Shown here: positions 51,739 to 61,434 of the stretch, one piece after another
Numbering within the stretch: position 1 is the first letter of the stretch
Layout: each line of letters begins with the position of its first letter
Assembly (NCBI GenBank): GCA_022575985.1
Contig: JAKSXM010000103.1
Span: 186,001-250,000 of the forward strand
Source of the DNA: Anagrus nilaparvatae
Lineage: Eukaryota > Arthropoda > Insecta > Hymenoptera > Mymaridae
Direction: 5' to 3'
Length of the DNA: 64,000 bases
Translations under genes and position numbers: made by a program
The notes under the pieces: generated by a model
Database searches by the model: none
Seen by the model: the letters and a program-made list of their open reading frames with translations, nothing else
What the model was told of the DNA's origin: nothing

Positions 51739-54700
51739 CTAAAAAAAATAAAATAAAATTTTAATTACAATTAAAGATAAATTTGACAAATTTTTTAGAA
51801 TGCAGTTTTTAAATAATCAATTTTTACTGCTTTAAACCCTCTTATTAAAATAATTCCTCTCCTTTTTGTTGCATACTACTCTGGTTCCCAAAACCTGAAT
51901 TATTCTAAGTCTCTAAATCAGGTGTATTCTAAGCCCATATTCTGACCCCCCCCCCTTAAATTAGACACATTTGAACCCCCCTCACCCTTAAATTGGGCTT
52001 TTTTGACCCCTCTTGATTTTCAGATTTCCAGGGTACGTGCATGTTTACATGCACTGTAAAAAGTAATTTTCTTAGATTTACAAAAAAAATAGAATTTTTT
52101 CGAAAATTTAGTAAATTTTCAAAAAATTTTGTAAATATTGGATAAAAATCGTAAATTTACTAAATTTAGTATATTATCAAAAAATTTGAGAATTCACGAT
52201 TTTTTTTGTGAATTTACGAAAAAAGTTGTAAATTCACAACTATTTTTCATAAATTTAGAACTATTTTTTTTAAATTTTCGAAAAAAAATTGTAAATTATC
52301 AATTTTTCTTGCGAATTCACAAAAAAACAATCGAGAATACTCGAATTTTTTGTTAATATACTAAATTTAGTAATTATACGAATTTTTTCGAAAATGTTCT
52401 AATTTTTTTGTTAATATAAGAAAGTTACTTTTTACAGTGTGTGAATAGTAAATTTATTCCACGTATCCATTACAAACATTCTAGATTGCTAAAGTCGGCT
52501 GTAAATAAGTCCCTAGTTTGAATTATAAAGACCCATTTGATCCCACTCCTTTGATTTTGACTATTTGACTGCCCCTCCATCGTGACCATTTGACACCCTC
52601 CCTTGATCGTGGCTATTTGGCCCTCCTCGATTGTAACCATTCACGCAGAGGATTAGACCCAGGACAATTGTCTCCAAGGAACCCCCCCTCCCCCAGGACA
52701 TTTCCCCTCAAGATAGTCTAGTTTAATTTAGGAGTTCTGATGCGAGTATACCATTTAGGAGCAATTGAAATTTTGGTTGTTTATTGCAAGGGTTTTATTC
52801 CCTGCCCCCCTTCAGTCCAGCTTAACTTTGGGGTAGGTGCGAATACACCATTTGCGGGTAAGTAAAATCAGAAAATTTTGGTTGTACATCTAGGTGTAGG
52901 TACAAGTACACCATTGTGGGTCAAGTTTACGAGAAGAAATAGTTCTCGGGTTGATTTATAATAGTATAAAAATGATTTTTCGTCAAATAAGCCAATATCT
53001 AAAAATTAAAAACTTTTTTTGTATACATACCCGCAATTTTCTCTCTTCATTTCACACTCATTCCTATAAAATTTGTTATCTGATCCACAAACAAATTGTC
53101 TTTCTTCATTGCAAACTTGGTTACATAAAGCTGTTGTAGGGCAATGTTGAGCTGAGACTTGAACAACTCTTTGACCACATGTTTCTTTTCGTAAATGACA
53201 CAAGGACCTATTAAAAAATTGCAATGATTAATTTTTTTATTTAAAAAAATATTTTTTTCGTTTAATGGTTTGTTTTGTATTGCACAATATTTTGCGCGAT
53301 AGATAAAAATTGTGTTCTACACATTACATTGTTGTCTGTGTTTACTGGTTTCGAAGGCTTAGCCTGATATAACACAGGTTGTATAATTGTCTACATGCAT
53401 CCGTAGTTCATCTTTAATAGTATGTTATGTGCACTACCAATGTGATAAAGATGATCATGTCACTTAACAAACTTGATAAAATGAACAATTTAGCACATTC
53501 CATATCCAAACGTACAAATTATAGATCAGTTTTTTTTCATGTGTATAAAATTACTCATAAAAGTTCAATTACTCATAAAAACATTTATTTATACGTGAAT
53601 GTACCTATCCATTAAAGCTATATGAAGTGCTTACAAGTTAATTGAAAAATGAAACATTGCTGCGTATTCTGCCTAATGTATTATTTTTTATTTTGCAGAA
53701 TCATATTTACTTTAAAAATTAAAAATTTAACAGAATTGTTTTTGAGGGATTAGAATATAAAAGCTTTTGAAAATATTTTTATTTACCAGTTAATTTAAGT
53801 GGTATTAGATTTAAAATGTACTAAATTATTTGGACATTAAAATCTTTTTTAATTGTGATAGAGCCTCAGACTTTATTTGTTAAATTTTAGTTTATTGTTC
53901 TTAAAAACCAATTGTAAAACTTTTGATGCAAGGTTTAATTTAATTGTTTAATTTAATTTAATTTTTTTTTTTTTAATCAATTTTTTGAAACCTTTAAATA
54001 TATATATGTATAAAACTTTTTGAAAAGTAGCTATGTAGGAAGATTTTTGGGTTAATCAACAAAGCAATTTTATGATATAAAATGACTTAAAAAATTAATC
54101 CATAAACTCTGCTGGACCAATCAGCTACGAAAAATAATTTTTTTTGGTAGCCAAAACATTTTTGTAGAGATTGAATTGCAAACAGAAAAAATGGATACAA
54201 AAAAAATCAAGCGGGAAAATTGCTGTTAATTTAATCTTTGTACACCAAGTAAAAAAGAGGGTGCCAAGCATACAAGAAACGTGATAAAGTAAATCACACC
54301 TTTTTTACGTTGCAAATAGATAATTAAAAATAAATGTTAATTTATAAATAATCGAATGAGAGTAAAAGGCTACTTTATGTTATATTTATATCAAAATGAC
54401 AAGTTTAATAAAAATATATTTAATAGCTATTTAATGACCATAGTCGTTTAAGATCAATTAAGAAAATTATAGATATGTGTTTAAATATACGTTTATATGT
54501 GTACATACCGATAAACATTTCCATCACTACCACAAACTGGTTCCTCAGGAACCTCAGCACAATCCTCCGGGCACTGCTCGGTCTCTTTCAAGGTCGTACA
54601 TTCGCCCACGTGAGCTAACTGAATACCTTTCCTATGTATAAACAAAAAACATAAAGAAAAATTAATGGAAATTCAAATTAAAATATAAAATTTCATATAA

Positions 54701-57700
54701 ATTATAAGAATTATAAATTCTTGAATTTTATGTATACAATTAAATTAAATGCTTATTATCAGAGTCTATAGTAGAATATTATGTGTATATGGGTAGACCC
54801 GACTAATTTTTCTGAATCATTTTTTTTTTGGAGTTGTTTTTGCAGGAACAAGGCCGAATTTAGACGCTTTTTAGGGAGAAAATCGGGAGGGGTGCATTTA
54901 ATGCCTGCAAATAAATTACTCGATAAATTATCGTCACTAAAAAAGACTCAAAAAACTTGTATGCCTATACGTAGCGAAACCAAGTAACACTATTCGCCCC
55001 CAATTGTATTTACCTTTGAGGAAAGGTGTTTTTTATTGCCACTGGATGTTTTTAAGCTCAAAAATGATATTGAAAGTTTGATAATATTACTTTCTTTACT
55101 AGCGGGCAATATTGACTATATTGCAATTTTGAGAGGCCATTAATATTGCCCTATTTAAAGAAAATAACATTCCGAACCGCATTTAGAAACATTTATTTTT
55201 ACCAAATGCAATTTGGAAATCTTCGCATTTGGCTAAATAAACATTTCTACAAGCCGGTTAAAAATGTACTATTTTATCATTGGATCAAAAAATTAATTGT
55301 AAACATTTAAAATAATAGCATATATTTTTAGTGAAATCACTACCGATAAATGAAGATTGCAATTAACTTTAATAGCTAAAATAAGCAGAGAAAGCTTTTG
55401 AAAGATTTTTTCCCTAGAATTTAATATACAAAAAAAAAAATCACTTTTGCAAATTTAGCTGGATCAAACCATGTATAAAAATAAATTTAAATATATATGT
55501 GTATTTAGCATCGTTTCTTTGGAGAAAGTAAAAACTGGGTCAGGAACGATTTGCAGGATAAATTGACCATGTAATGAAAGTATGTTGCGTTTAAGATATA
55601 TATTGTACGTGTATTTTTTTTATTTCTTTTTAATATAATACTTGATAAGTATCGATGATATTCAAAAAAAAAATATATATATATAATATATATTTAAAAA
55701 AACACGTTTACAGTTATTAAAAAAAAAATAAAAATTTTTTGCACGTAAGCGTATTTACACGATTTGTCTTTTTTTGTTTTTACATGCTTCAATTTATGTT
55801 ATTATAATTTACGATGTGTAAAAATATCGATACTTAATTAATATTTATGTTTTTAATTTATGTTTGTATGGGTACCTACGTGCTTGAATGTTTGTCATTG
55901 TAAGTAAAGGAGAATTGAATAAGGTAGCTTTTTAAATTTGGTCGAAAATTTTAAATTTTACCGTAAAACTACAATTGTAGTTTAATAGGCAAAAAATTTT
56001 GATTTTCCAAAACAGATTGAGAAAAAGTTACTGTAAAAACAAATATTACTTTCTTTAAACGAAAACTATTTTTAAAAGACAGGAAATTGGTTCATAGTAA
56101 CTAAAATTATTATTAATTAATATCAAGGCACCAGCCCTGGTAGCCAAAATCAATGTAGGACGGCCGTATTTCGCATGTATTTACTGCTCCAGTCCGTAGC
56201 ACGGCCGCTAGTTACTTTAAAATCACGTTTTACATATTGAACTATCTTAATCTGCTTAAAATTGTCTAGAGTTAATAAAAAAATGAACCAAATGTGTATA
56301 TTATACCGTTTTTTTTTTTTAATTTTAATTTTAAAAATAAGAATTAAAGTAAAACTAAAAAATTAGAAAAAGTAAATTCTTTAAATAAATAGAGCAAAAG
56401 TAAGGTTAGGTATGCTGTGTCCTTCCATATTGCACATAAACAATACTATTTTAATGCCTTTTTTTATTAATTTTGATTTTGAAATAGATTTTTGAAACAG
56501 AATTTTCGTAAAACTGTCACTGTATTTTTAAAAAAATAAATAAATAATTCAACAGTAGATCGATTCCGATGCCTTATAATTATAACACTCTTTTTCGGTG
56601 CATAAAAGATATAAAAGATAACCGTATTTGCATTATATTGAATTAAAATTTTTGCTATCTTCGTAATTTCTATAAACTTTCCTTAAATTCTGAAAATTGA
56701 ATTAACAATATAAAAACAATAACAAAGAATAAACACAGACAACGGCGCCATATTAAGCTTGAAACGTTAAAAATATATAGTCTCTATACATGTGTCTCTC
56801 TCTTCTCAGCGCGGAGTAACTATGCGCATTTTCTCGCGCAAGTAGAGGCTCCGTTCTACGTTTGGAGTACGTGCGCTGTTTACCGCCGTTTCACTTTACG
56901 TAGTTGTATACTACGGGCAAAAAAGCTACCAGGGAGGTAAAAATATTTATTTATTTTTATTTATTTTTATAATTTTTGAAATAATTATTCAATTTTTTTA
57001 AAACTTTTTGCTCTACAAACTTGAAATTTTTAGTGAACAGTTTTTTTATACTAAAATGCAAAGATAAATGAAATTACAAAATGAAAAAATACTTACAAAC
57101 AAATGGCAACATTTAGATGGCATTGATTTGGATACGTGTTTGCATCACTTCCACAAACAGGATCAATTCTGTTATTACAAAGTTGTTTTTGCTTCGTACA
57201 CTTTGTCATTCTATTTTTACATTTATCAAAATTGGCAACTGCAATTTTTTTTTTACTGAAAAAGAAAATTAAATTTCCTTTAAGTATACGTCTTGTATAA
57301 ATATTTTCTTAGAAAGCCATAATAACTAATATTTGTTAAATTAAATAAAAAAGAAAAAAATTAATAACAATAATAATAATAATAAATTTAAAATACAAAA
57401 TTACATATTTATTATCTTTACCCGCAATTTAACATTTGCATCTCACATTCACTTCTATAAATATTTCCGTCCGTACCACAAACAGCTATTTCCGGTACAT
57501 TTTTACAATCTAAAGGACATATTTTTGCTGCACTATTAGAAGTTCTCTGTTGGCTCATGCAGTAGGACATGGGTACTTCATAAATATGCTTTCTAATAAA
57601 ATAATAAAAATTTTAATCAATTAAAATTCACAAATTAGATGTAAATTATCGATAATGAAAAAAATTTTTATATACCCGCAATTTTTAGCATGCATTTTAC

Positions 57701-60700
57701 ATGAATTTGCGTAAATTTCTCCATTACTAGCGCAAACGTGTTTAGCAGTTTTCCAACATGTCTCTCGGCAATGCCTTGTTGTCTGGCAATGTTTTCTGTT
57801 TGTTTTTACCACACCTCGTCTAAAATAAAAAATTTTAACGTAAATATTTTTATCTCTTAATTTAATCAATATTTTTTATGCTTATAAACTTTAAATCGTT
57901 ACTGTAAGTATAAATTTTTATTATAAAATGCTTCGAAGTATAATAATTATAATAATTGCTTGAATTAAATTTATTAAATATGTAGAGAGAATATCTTTTA
58001 GAAAAACATAAATTATAAAATTTCTTTTTATTTTTGCCTTCATAGCAATATGCATCAGATAAAAATAATTTATCAGAGAATTGATTTAAAGTCTTTAATT
58101 TTATTTTTTACATCTCTTAATCATTCTATTTTAATCAAAAGATATTCCAAATATTTAATGTGCTTATGTTAATTCTTTTAATATACCGCTTTTGGCTTCA
58201 GAATATGTGAGATAATTAATCTTTCTAACATTTACTTACCCACAAGTTTCAAATTTCATTTGGCATGTTGATTTGTAAACGTTACGATCATTTCCACAAA
58301 CTGGCCCATCTAATGGTGCGAATTCACAAGATACTGGACAGTTTTCTCTAGGTGCTGAAATATTGTTACATGGTCCCAAATGTGATATTTGTACTCCTGA
58401 TCGACACGTTTCCACCCTTAGCATACATTTATTTATATAAGTGTGGACCATCAGCACCACATACTGGATCTGAATCTCCTGGACATCGGTGTTCACATTT
58501 ACTACCTGATGATCTTAAACAAGATGTGATATTCGCTGCTACTGTTACACCTATTTAATAAAATCGAAAAAATTAAAATTTTTTCACCATAAAAAGTTCA
58601 AATAATGTTAATTTTAATTTTTATCTGAAGTTTGAAAAGAAAATGATATTAAGCTTTTTTACCCTATCACTTTTTATAAATAAAGCATTTGTTACTCTAA
58701 AGAAATATGTTACAGATACCTATCAAGAAATTTTTTTCAAGGGGTGACATGAATTTGAAGGAGGGGGGGGGGGGGGGGTCAGAGCCATAAGGTAGTAATA
58801 AAAATAATTATGGTTTAAATTGGACAACAATCACAATTTAATTTGTCATTTTGTATTTTAAATTATTTAAAAATGATATATTTGTTGATAAATAACAGCA
58901 AATTACTAACAATTTTCATTTAGGGGTTAAGGAGGTCCCCCCTCTGGATACATGATTGTGCTAAATAAATTTTTTTCGGTTTTTCATACTCACTATTTTG
59001 AACTGGTCCATTTTCGGTAAAAAATGAATATAATATTCGTGTTTAGGGACTCTAACCATAATCAATAATGAAAAAAGTTTGTAAAAACAACAAAAAACAA
59101 CAAAAAAAATAAAAAATTGGCCTTTTAAATTTTACTAAACAGTATTATTTTTATTGACATAAAAAAAGATATGGGATCATTTTTAAAGAATCAGTAGTAT
59201 CTTCTACAAAGCAAATAAATTCAAAGTATATACGATTTAGAATAGAAATATAACACAGTACATTCTTGAAAGGTCAAGGCGGTCTTAAGACATGACATTC
59301 ACCTTCATTGCTCACTTATAATATAAATGAAGATAATAAAATAAGTAATCATCTAATGAATGGATTAAAAAACAGGCTTGCACAACTCTCTTAAAAAATT
59401 AAGCTGGGTTTCAAATCTATACATTGTATATAACCAATCTTTAATATATAACAGAAAACAGGTAGCTTACTTTTTTAATAAATATTTACTGCATTTTCGA
59501 TTTGTGCGTATTTAAATAATATAATGAAATCTTATTTATATAATTAACTAAATTTAAAAAAAAATGAGTTTTACTCATTTAAAATTTGAGCACCTTAGCA
59601 TGGTGGGATTAATAAAAAAAATTTTTTTTACTATTTTTTTTGAGTTTTATGTCATTTGCAACCATTTAAAATTATAAAAAAATTAATAATTTTTTAAATA
59701 ACTAATTACTATAAAAACGTATGAAAGGTCCAAATAAAATTTCCGAATATATAATTTTGTTTTTATTATTTTTTTTAATTCTTAGATTTAGGTATCTAAT
59801 TTATATTTTTTCAGTTTCAGACTTTTGGCTTACCTAACTATCCTCAAAATTTAACCTACAAAAGAGTTCAAATGAAATCAAAAGAGTTTAAAATAAAAAA
59901 ATACTAAACAGCTAGTTTACTAAATAAATTTATGGGGAAGTGTTTTAACCAAAAGTTCCAAAAACGAAGACGAATTTATAAAGGTCTAATTCCAACAGGA
60001 ATCAGTAAGATTTTTGACAAATTTTCGGATTCTACTACTTAGTAGTTGATTTCGGAGACCAAATTACTATACTTATCCGGAAGTAGCTTCCTTTATAATT
60101 AAAAAAGTTAAATTTCATTAAAAAAATTTTGAATTAAATAAGTAATAGTAAATAAAAATAACAAAATTAAACACAAATTCATTAATTATACTTTTAAGTA
60201 GAATAAGTCAATATTAATTATCAATATAGTTTTCATCTAAACATAGAATATCTAAGTTAATATGAAATGTAGTAAAAATTTTATTTACATAAAAAAAAAA
60301 TATAATAAAATTAATTAAAATAAAATCATCACAGTAATAATTTCTTTAAGTTATACACTAAAAAATTTAATAAATGGGCAATTAAGTAATAAAAATAAAT
60401 CGTACTACATTGTTTATTACCTACATGCATTTATATATAGTGACTATATTTAAAGCAAAATTTTTTAAAATATATATATACGTCATATAAATGAGATTAT
60501 ATTATTTTTATATAATAATTATATATGCGGGATTCCATTAATTTTTACACTATAAAAAGTAACTTTCTTAGATTTACAAAATAAATGGAATGTTTTCGAA
60601 AAATTAGTAAATTTTCAAAAAAATTTGTAAATATTCGATAAAAATTGCAAATTTACTAAATTTAGTATATTATCGAAAAATTCGAAAATTCCTGATTTTT

Positions 60701-61434
60701 TTTTGTGAATTTACGAAAAAAGTTGTATACTATCAATTTTTCTTGTGAATTCACAAAAAAAAATCGAGAATACTCGAATTTTTTGTTAAAATATACTAAA
60801 TTTAGTAAATATACGATTTTTTTCGAATATTTACAAATTTTTCGAAAATGTTCGAATTTTTTTTGTTAACATAAGGAAGTTACTTTTTACAGTGTATATT
60901 AAGTGTGTTATCTACTTATTTTATTGATTAGTTTACTATTTTAAAAAAAGTCGTTTGTTTCACAATAATGGCAATTTAAAAGATTGAAAAATAATATTTA
61001 AAGTAAATGTAGTAGTTCAAAAAATTGAGAAAATAATTATTAACCTTTCAGTTACTGGGATCGTTACTCTACTAAAAATTAGAATAAGAAAAAAATATTT
61101 TAAAAATTTTTTGCTAAATTACAGCCAAAAACTTTTAATAACTCAGATTTGTGCAGTTAGAAGCAAAAATCTTAAATGGAAAATCCCTCGAAATATTCTA
61201 TGCATTTGCAGCTTGTAAATTTAAAATGGAATATCCCATATGTATTATAATAATTATAATATGTCATTAAAAGATATGTTTATATTTATATAAATATCAT
61301 TAAAGTTTATTCACCTTTACCACATGTCTTTTTCCTCATTTCACAGGAAGATGCATATATTATATCATCACTGCCACATACTGGTTCAATACTGTTCGGA
61401 CAAATGCGAGGACACGTAGAACCAATAACATATT
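51507..61434 (-). CDS. Multi-domain Kazal-type serine protease inhibitor, eight exons found, 5' end missing
   Basis: Eight exons on the minus strand join in frame: 61434-61321, 58550-58240, 57819-57676, 57592-57422, 57255-57097, 54631-54509, 53207-53031 and 51738-51507. Every junction is AG/GT and phases agree (phase 1 for the first intron, phase 2 for all others). Together they encode nine Kazal domains with the pattern C-x(3)-C-x(7-9)-C-G-(T/S/N)-(D/N)-x(3)-Y-x(3)-C-x(5-6)-C-x(9-16)-C. Kazal domains inhibit serine proteases through a loop whose P1 residue lies two positions after the second cysteine. Here the P1 residues from domain 1 to 9 read N, G, F, K, N, N, E, E, P, so trypsin inhibition is expected from domain 4 at most. 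The protein should be secreted, but no signal-peptide exon was found. One exon contains a frameshift. This could be a living gene with a sequence error, or a decaying one. Confidence 0.85.
52052..52439. mobile_element. MITE in copy C intron (388 bp)
   Basis: This is the same element at the same position as in copy A, with the same terminal repeats and TG flanks. Internal small indels make it 19 bp shorter. A 72-codon open frame inside (52138-52356) is not considered a gene. Confidence 0.9.
53031..53207 (-). CDS. Kazal exon 7, copy C: end of domain 7, domain 8
   Basis: Acceptor TTTTTTAATAG precedes 53207; donor GTATGT follows 53031. The exon is 177 bp, phase 2 at both ends. It encodes [20 protein letters not shown] and HC (the fourth to sixth cysteines of domain 7), then [20 protein letters not shown] and [17 protein letters not shown]1 of domain 8 is glutamate. 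An upstream in-frame methionine in the intron is not the start: the splice acceptor and the cysteine pattern define the exon. Confidence 0.88.
54509..54631 (-). CDS. Kazal exon 6: end of domain 6, first half of domain 7
   Basis: Acceptor ATACATAG precedes 54631; donor GTATGT follows 54509. The exon is 123 bp, phase 2 at both ends. It encodes [11 protein letters not shown] (closing domain 6), [20 protein letters not shown] and GNVYR. The exon stops before the fourth cysteine, unlike the others, which end after the fifth. The missing part (SLC, ETC, QHC) is exactly what the next exon begins with, which confirms that these two exons belong together. P1 is glutamate. The exon is noticeably richer in G and C than its neighbours. 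No copy of it was seen in duplications A or B. Confidence 0.86.
54632..57096. other. Intron between Kazal exons 5 and 6
   Basis: About 2.5 kb of mainly AT-rich intron. It contains two GC-richer islands: 56125-56215 (GGACGGCCG, GCACGGCCGC) and 56805-56935 (GCGCGGAGTAACTATGCGCA and TTTACCGCCGTTTCACTTTA). These may be remnants of mobile elements, but I did not recognise them. No exon was found here. Confidence 0.5.
57097..57255 (-). CDS. Kazal exon 5: end of domain 5, domain 6
   Basis: Acceptor CTTTTTCAG precedes 57255; a strong GTAAGT donor follows 57097. The exon is 159 bp, phase 2 at both ends. It encodes a lysine-rich start, then [20 protein letters not shown] and [20 protein letters not shown] followed by HLNVAIC. 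The fifth cysteine is followed by a split codon starting TT rather than the GG (glycine) seen in the other exons, giving Leu or Phe. P1 is asparagine. Confidence 0.85.
57422..57592 (-). CDS. Kazal exon 4: end of domain 4, domain 5
   Basis: Acceptor TTATTAG precedes 57592, donor GTAAAG follows 57422. The exon is 171 bp, phase 2 at both ends. It encodes [11 protein letters not shown] (closing domain 4), a linker rich in S, N and Q, then [20 protein letters not shown] and [15 protein letters not shown]. It starts with the same KH(I/V)Y-x-VP motif as the terminal exon, suggesting that these exons arose by internal duplication. The intron to exon 3 is only 83 bp and that to exon 5 is 166 bp. Confidence 0.87.
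57676..57819 (-). CDS. Kazal exon 3: end of domain 3, domain 4
   Basis: Acceptor ATTTTAG precedes 57819, and the GTATAT donor follows 57676. The exon is 144 bp, phase 2 at both ends. It begins [12 protein letters not shown] (last cysteine of domain 3) and continues [20 protein letters not shown] with [16 protein letters not shown]. The usual VCG is VCA here. P1 is lysine, the only classic trypsin-type residue among the nine domains. Confidence 0.86.
58240..58550 (-). CDS. Kazal exon 2: domain 2 (frameshifted) and domain 3
   Basis: The acceptor at AATAG precedes 58550 in phase 1, matching the upstream donor; donor GTAAGT follows 58240 in phase 2. The exon is 311 bp, one base more than these phases allow. 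The frame reads [29 protein letters not shown] and then meets TAA. Shifting by one base near 58440-58450 (in GGTCCACAC) restores [13 protein letters not shown] and the rest, ending in MKFETCG. A single inserted base therefore breaks domain 2 between its third and fourth cysteines. A retained intron does not explain it, because no usable splice pair lies there. It may be a real mutation, an allele, or a sequencing error. Domain 3 has P1 phenylalanine and a nine-residue gap after its second cysteine. Confidence 0.78.
58551..61320. other. Intron between Kazal exons 1 and 2
   Basis: About 2.8 kb, AT-rich, with a long G run (about 58763-58778) and one MITE at 60548-60894. I see no cysteine-rich reading frame in it on either strand. 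Confidence 0.6.
60548..60894. mobile_element. MITE in the first intron (347 bp)
   Basis: This is another family member, starting CACTATAAAAAGTAA and ending TTACTTTTTACAGTG. It is flanked by TA at 60546-60547 and 60895-60896. The TA flanks suggest a Tc1/mariner-type target choice for the family. One base of the left terminal repeat differs from the consensus. Confidence 0.88.
61321..61434 (-). CDS. Kazal exon 1 of those found: domain 1, C1-C5
   Basis: Acceptor ATTACAG precedes 61434, and donor GTAAAG follows 61321. The 114-bp exon enters and leaves in phase 1. It encodes [19 protein letters not shown] and continues with [13 protein letters not shown] up to KKTC and a partial glycine codon. 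All spacing matches a Kazal domain. No sixth cysteine from an earlier domain is present, so this is the first Kazal domain, and the upstream exon should hold the start codon and signal peptide. The sixth cysteine of this domain is supplied by the next exon (NITSC). Confidence 0.85.

Larger units (their letters stand above)
51021..54357. repeat. Segmental duplication copy C (~3337 bp)
   Basis: This is the copy contiguous with the rest of the gene. Homology with A ends at the sequence AATAATCGAAT (A at about 43102, C at 54357). Beyond that point C continues into the unique intron leading to the exon at 54509-54631. This places the original gene at C and makes A and B downstream duplicates of its 3' end. 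Confidence 0.9.

Noticed and set aside
54781..54987. 68-codon plus-strand frame in the intron between exons 5 and 6.
   Set aside because: There is no recognisable domain, no splice context that joins to anything, and it opposes the gene strand.
58400..58450. A 36-base intron explaining the break in Kazal domain 2.
   Set aside because: It would be far too short for a normal intron, and would remove part of the domain including the fourth cysteine; a single extra base explains the data better.
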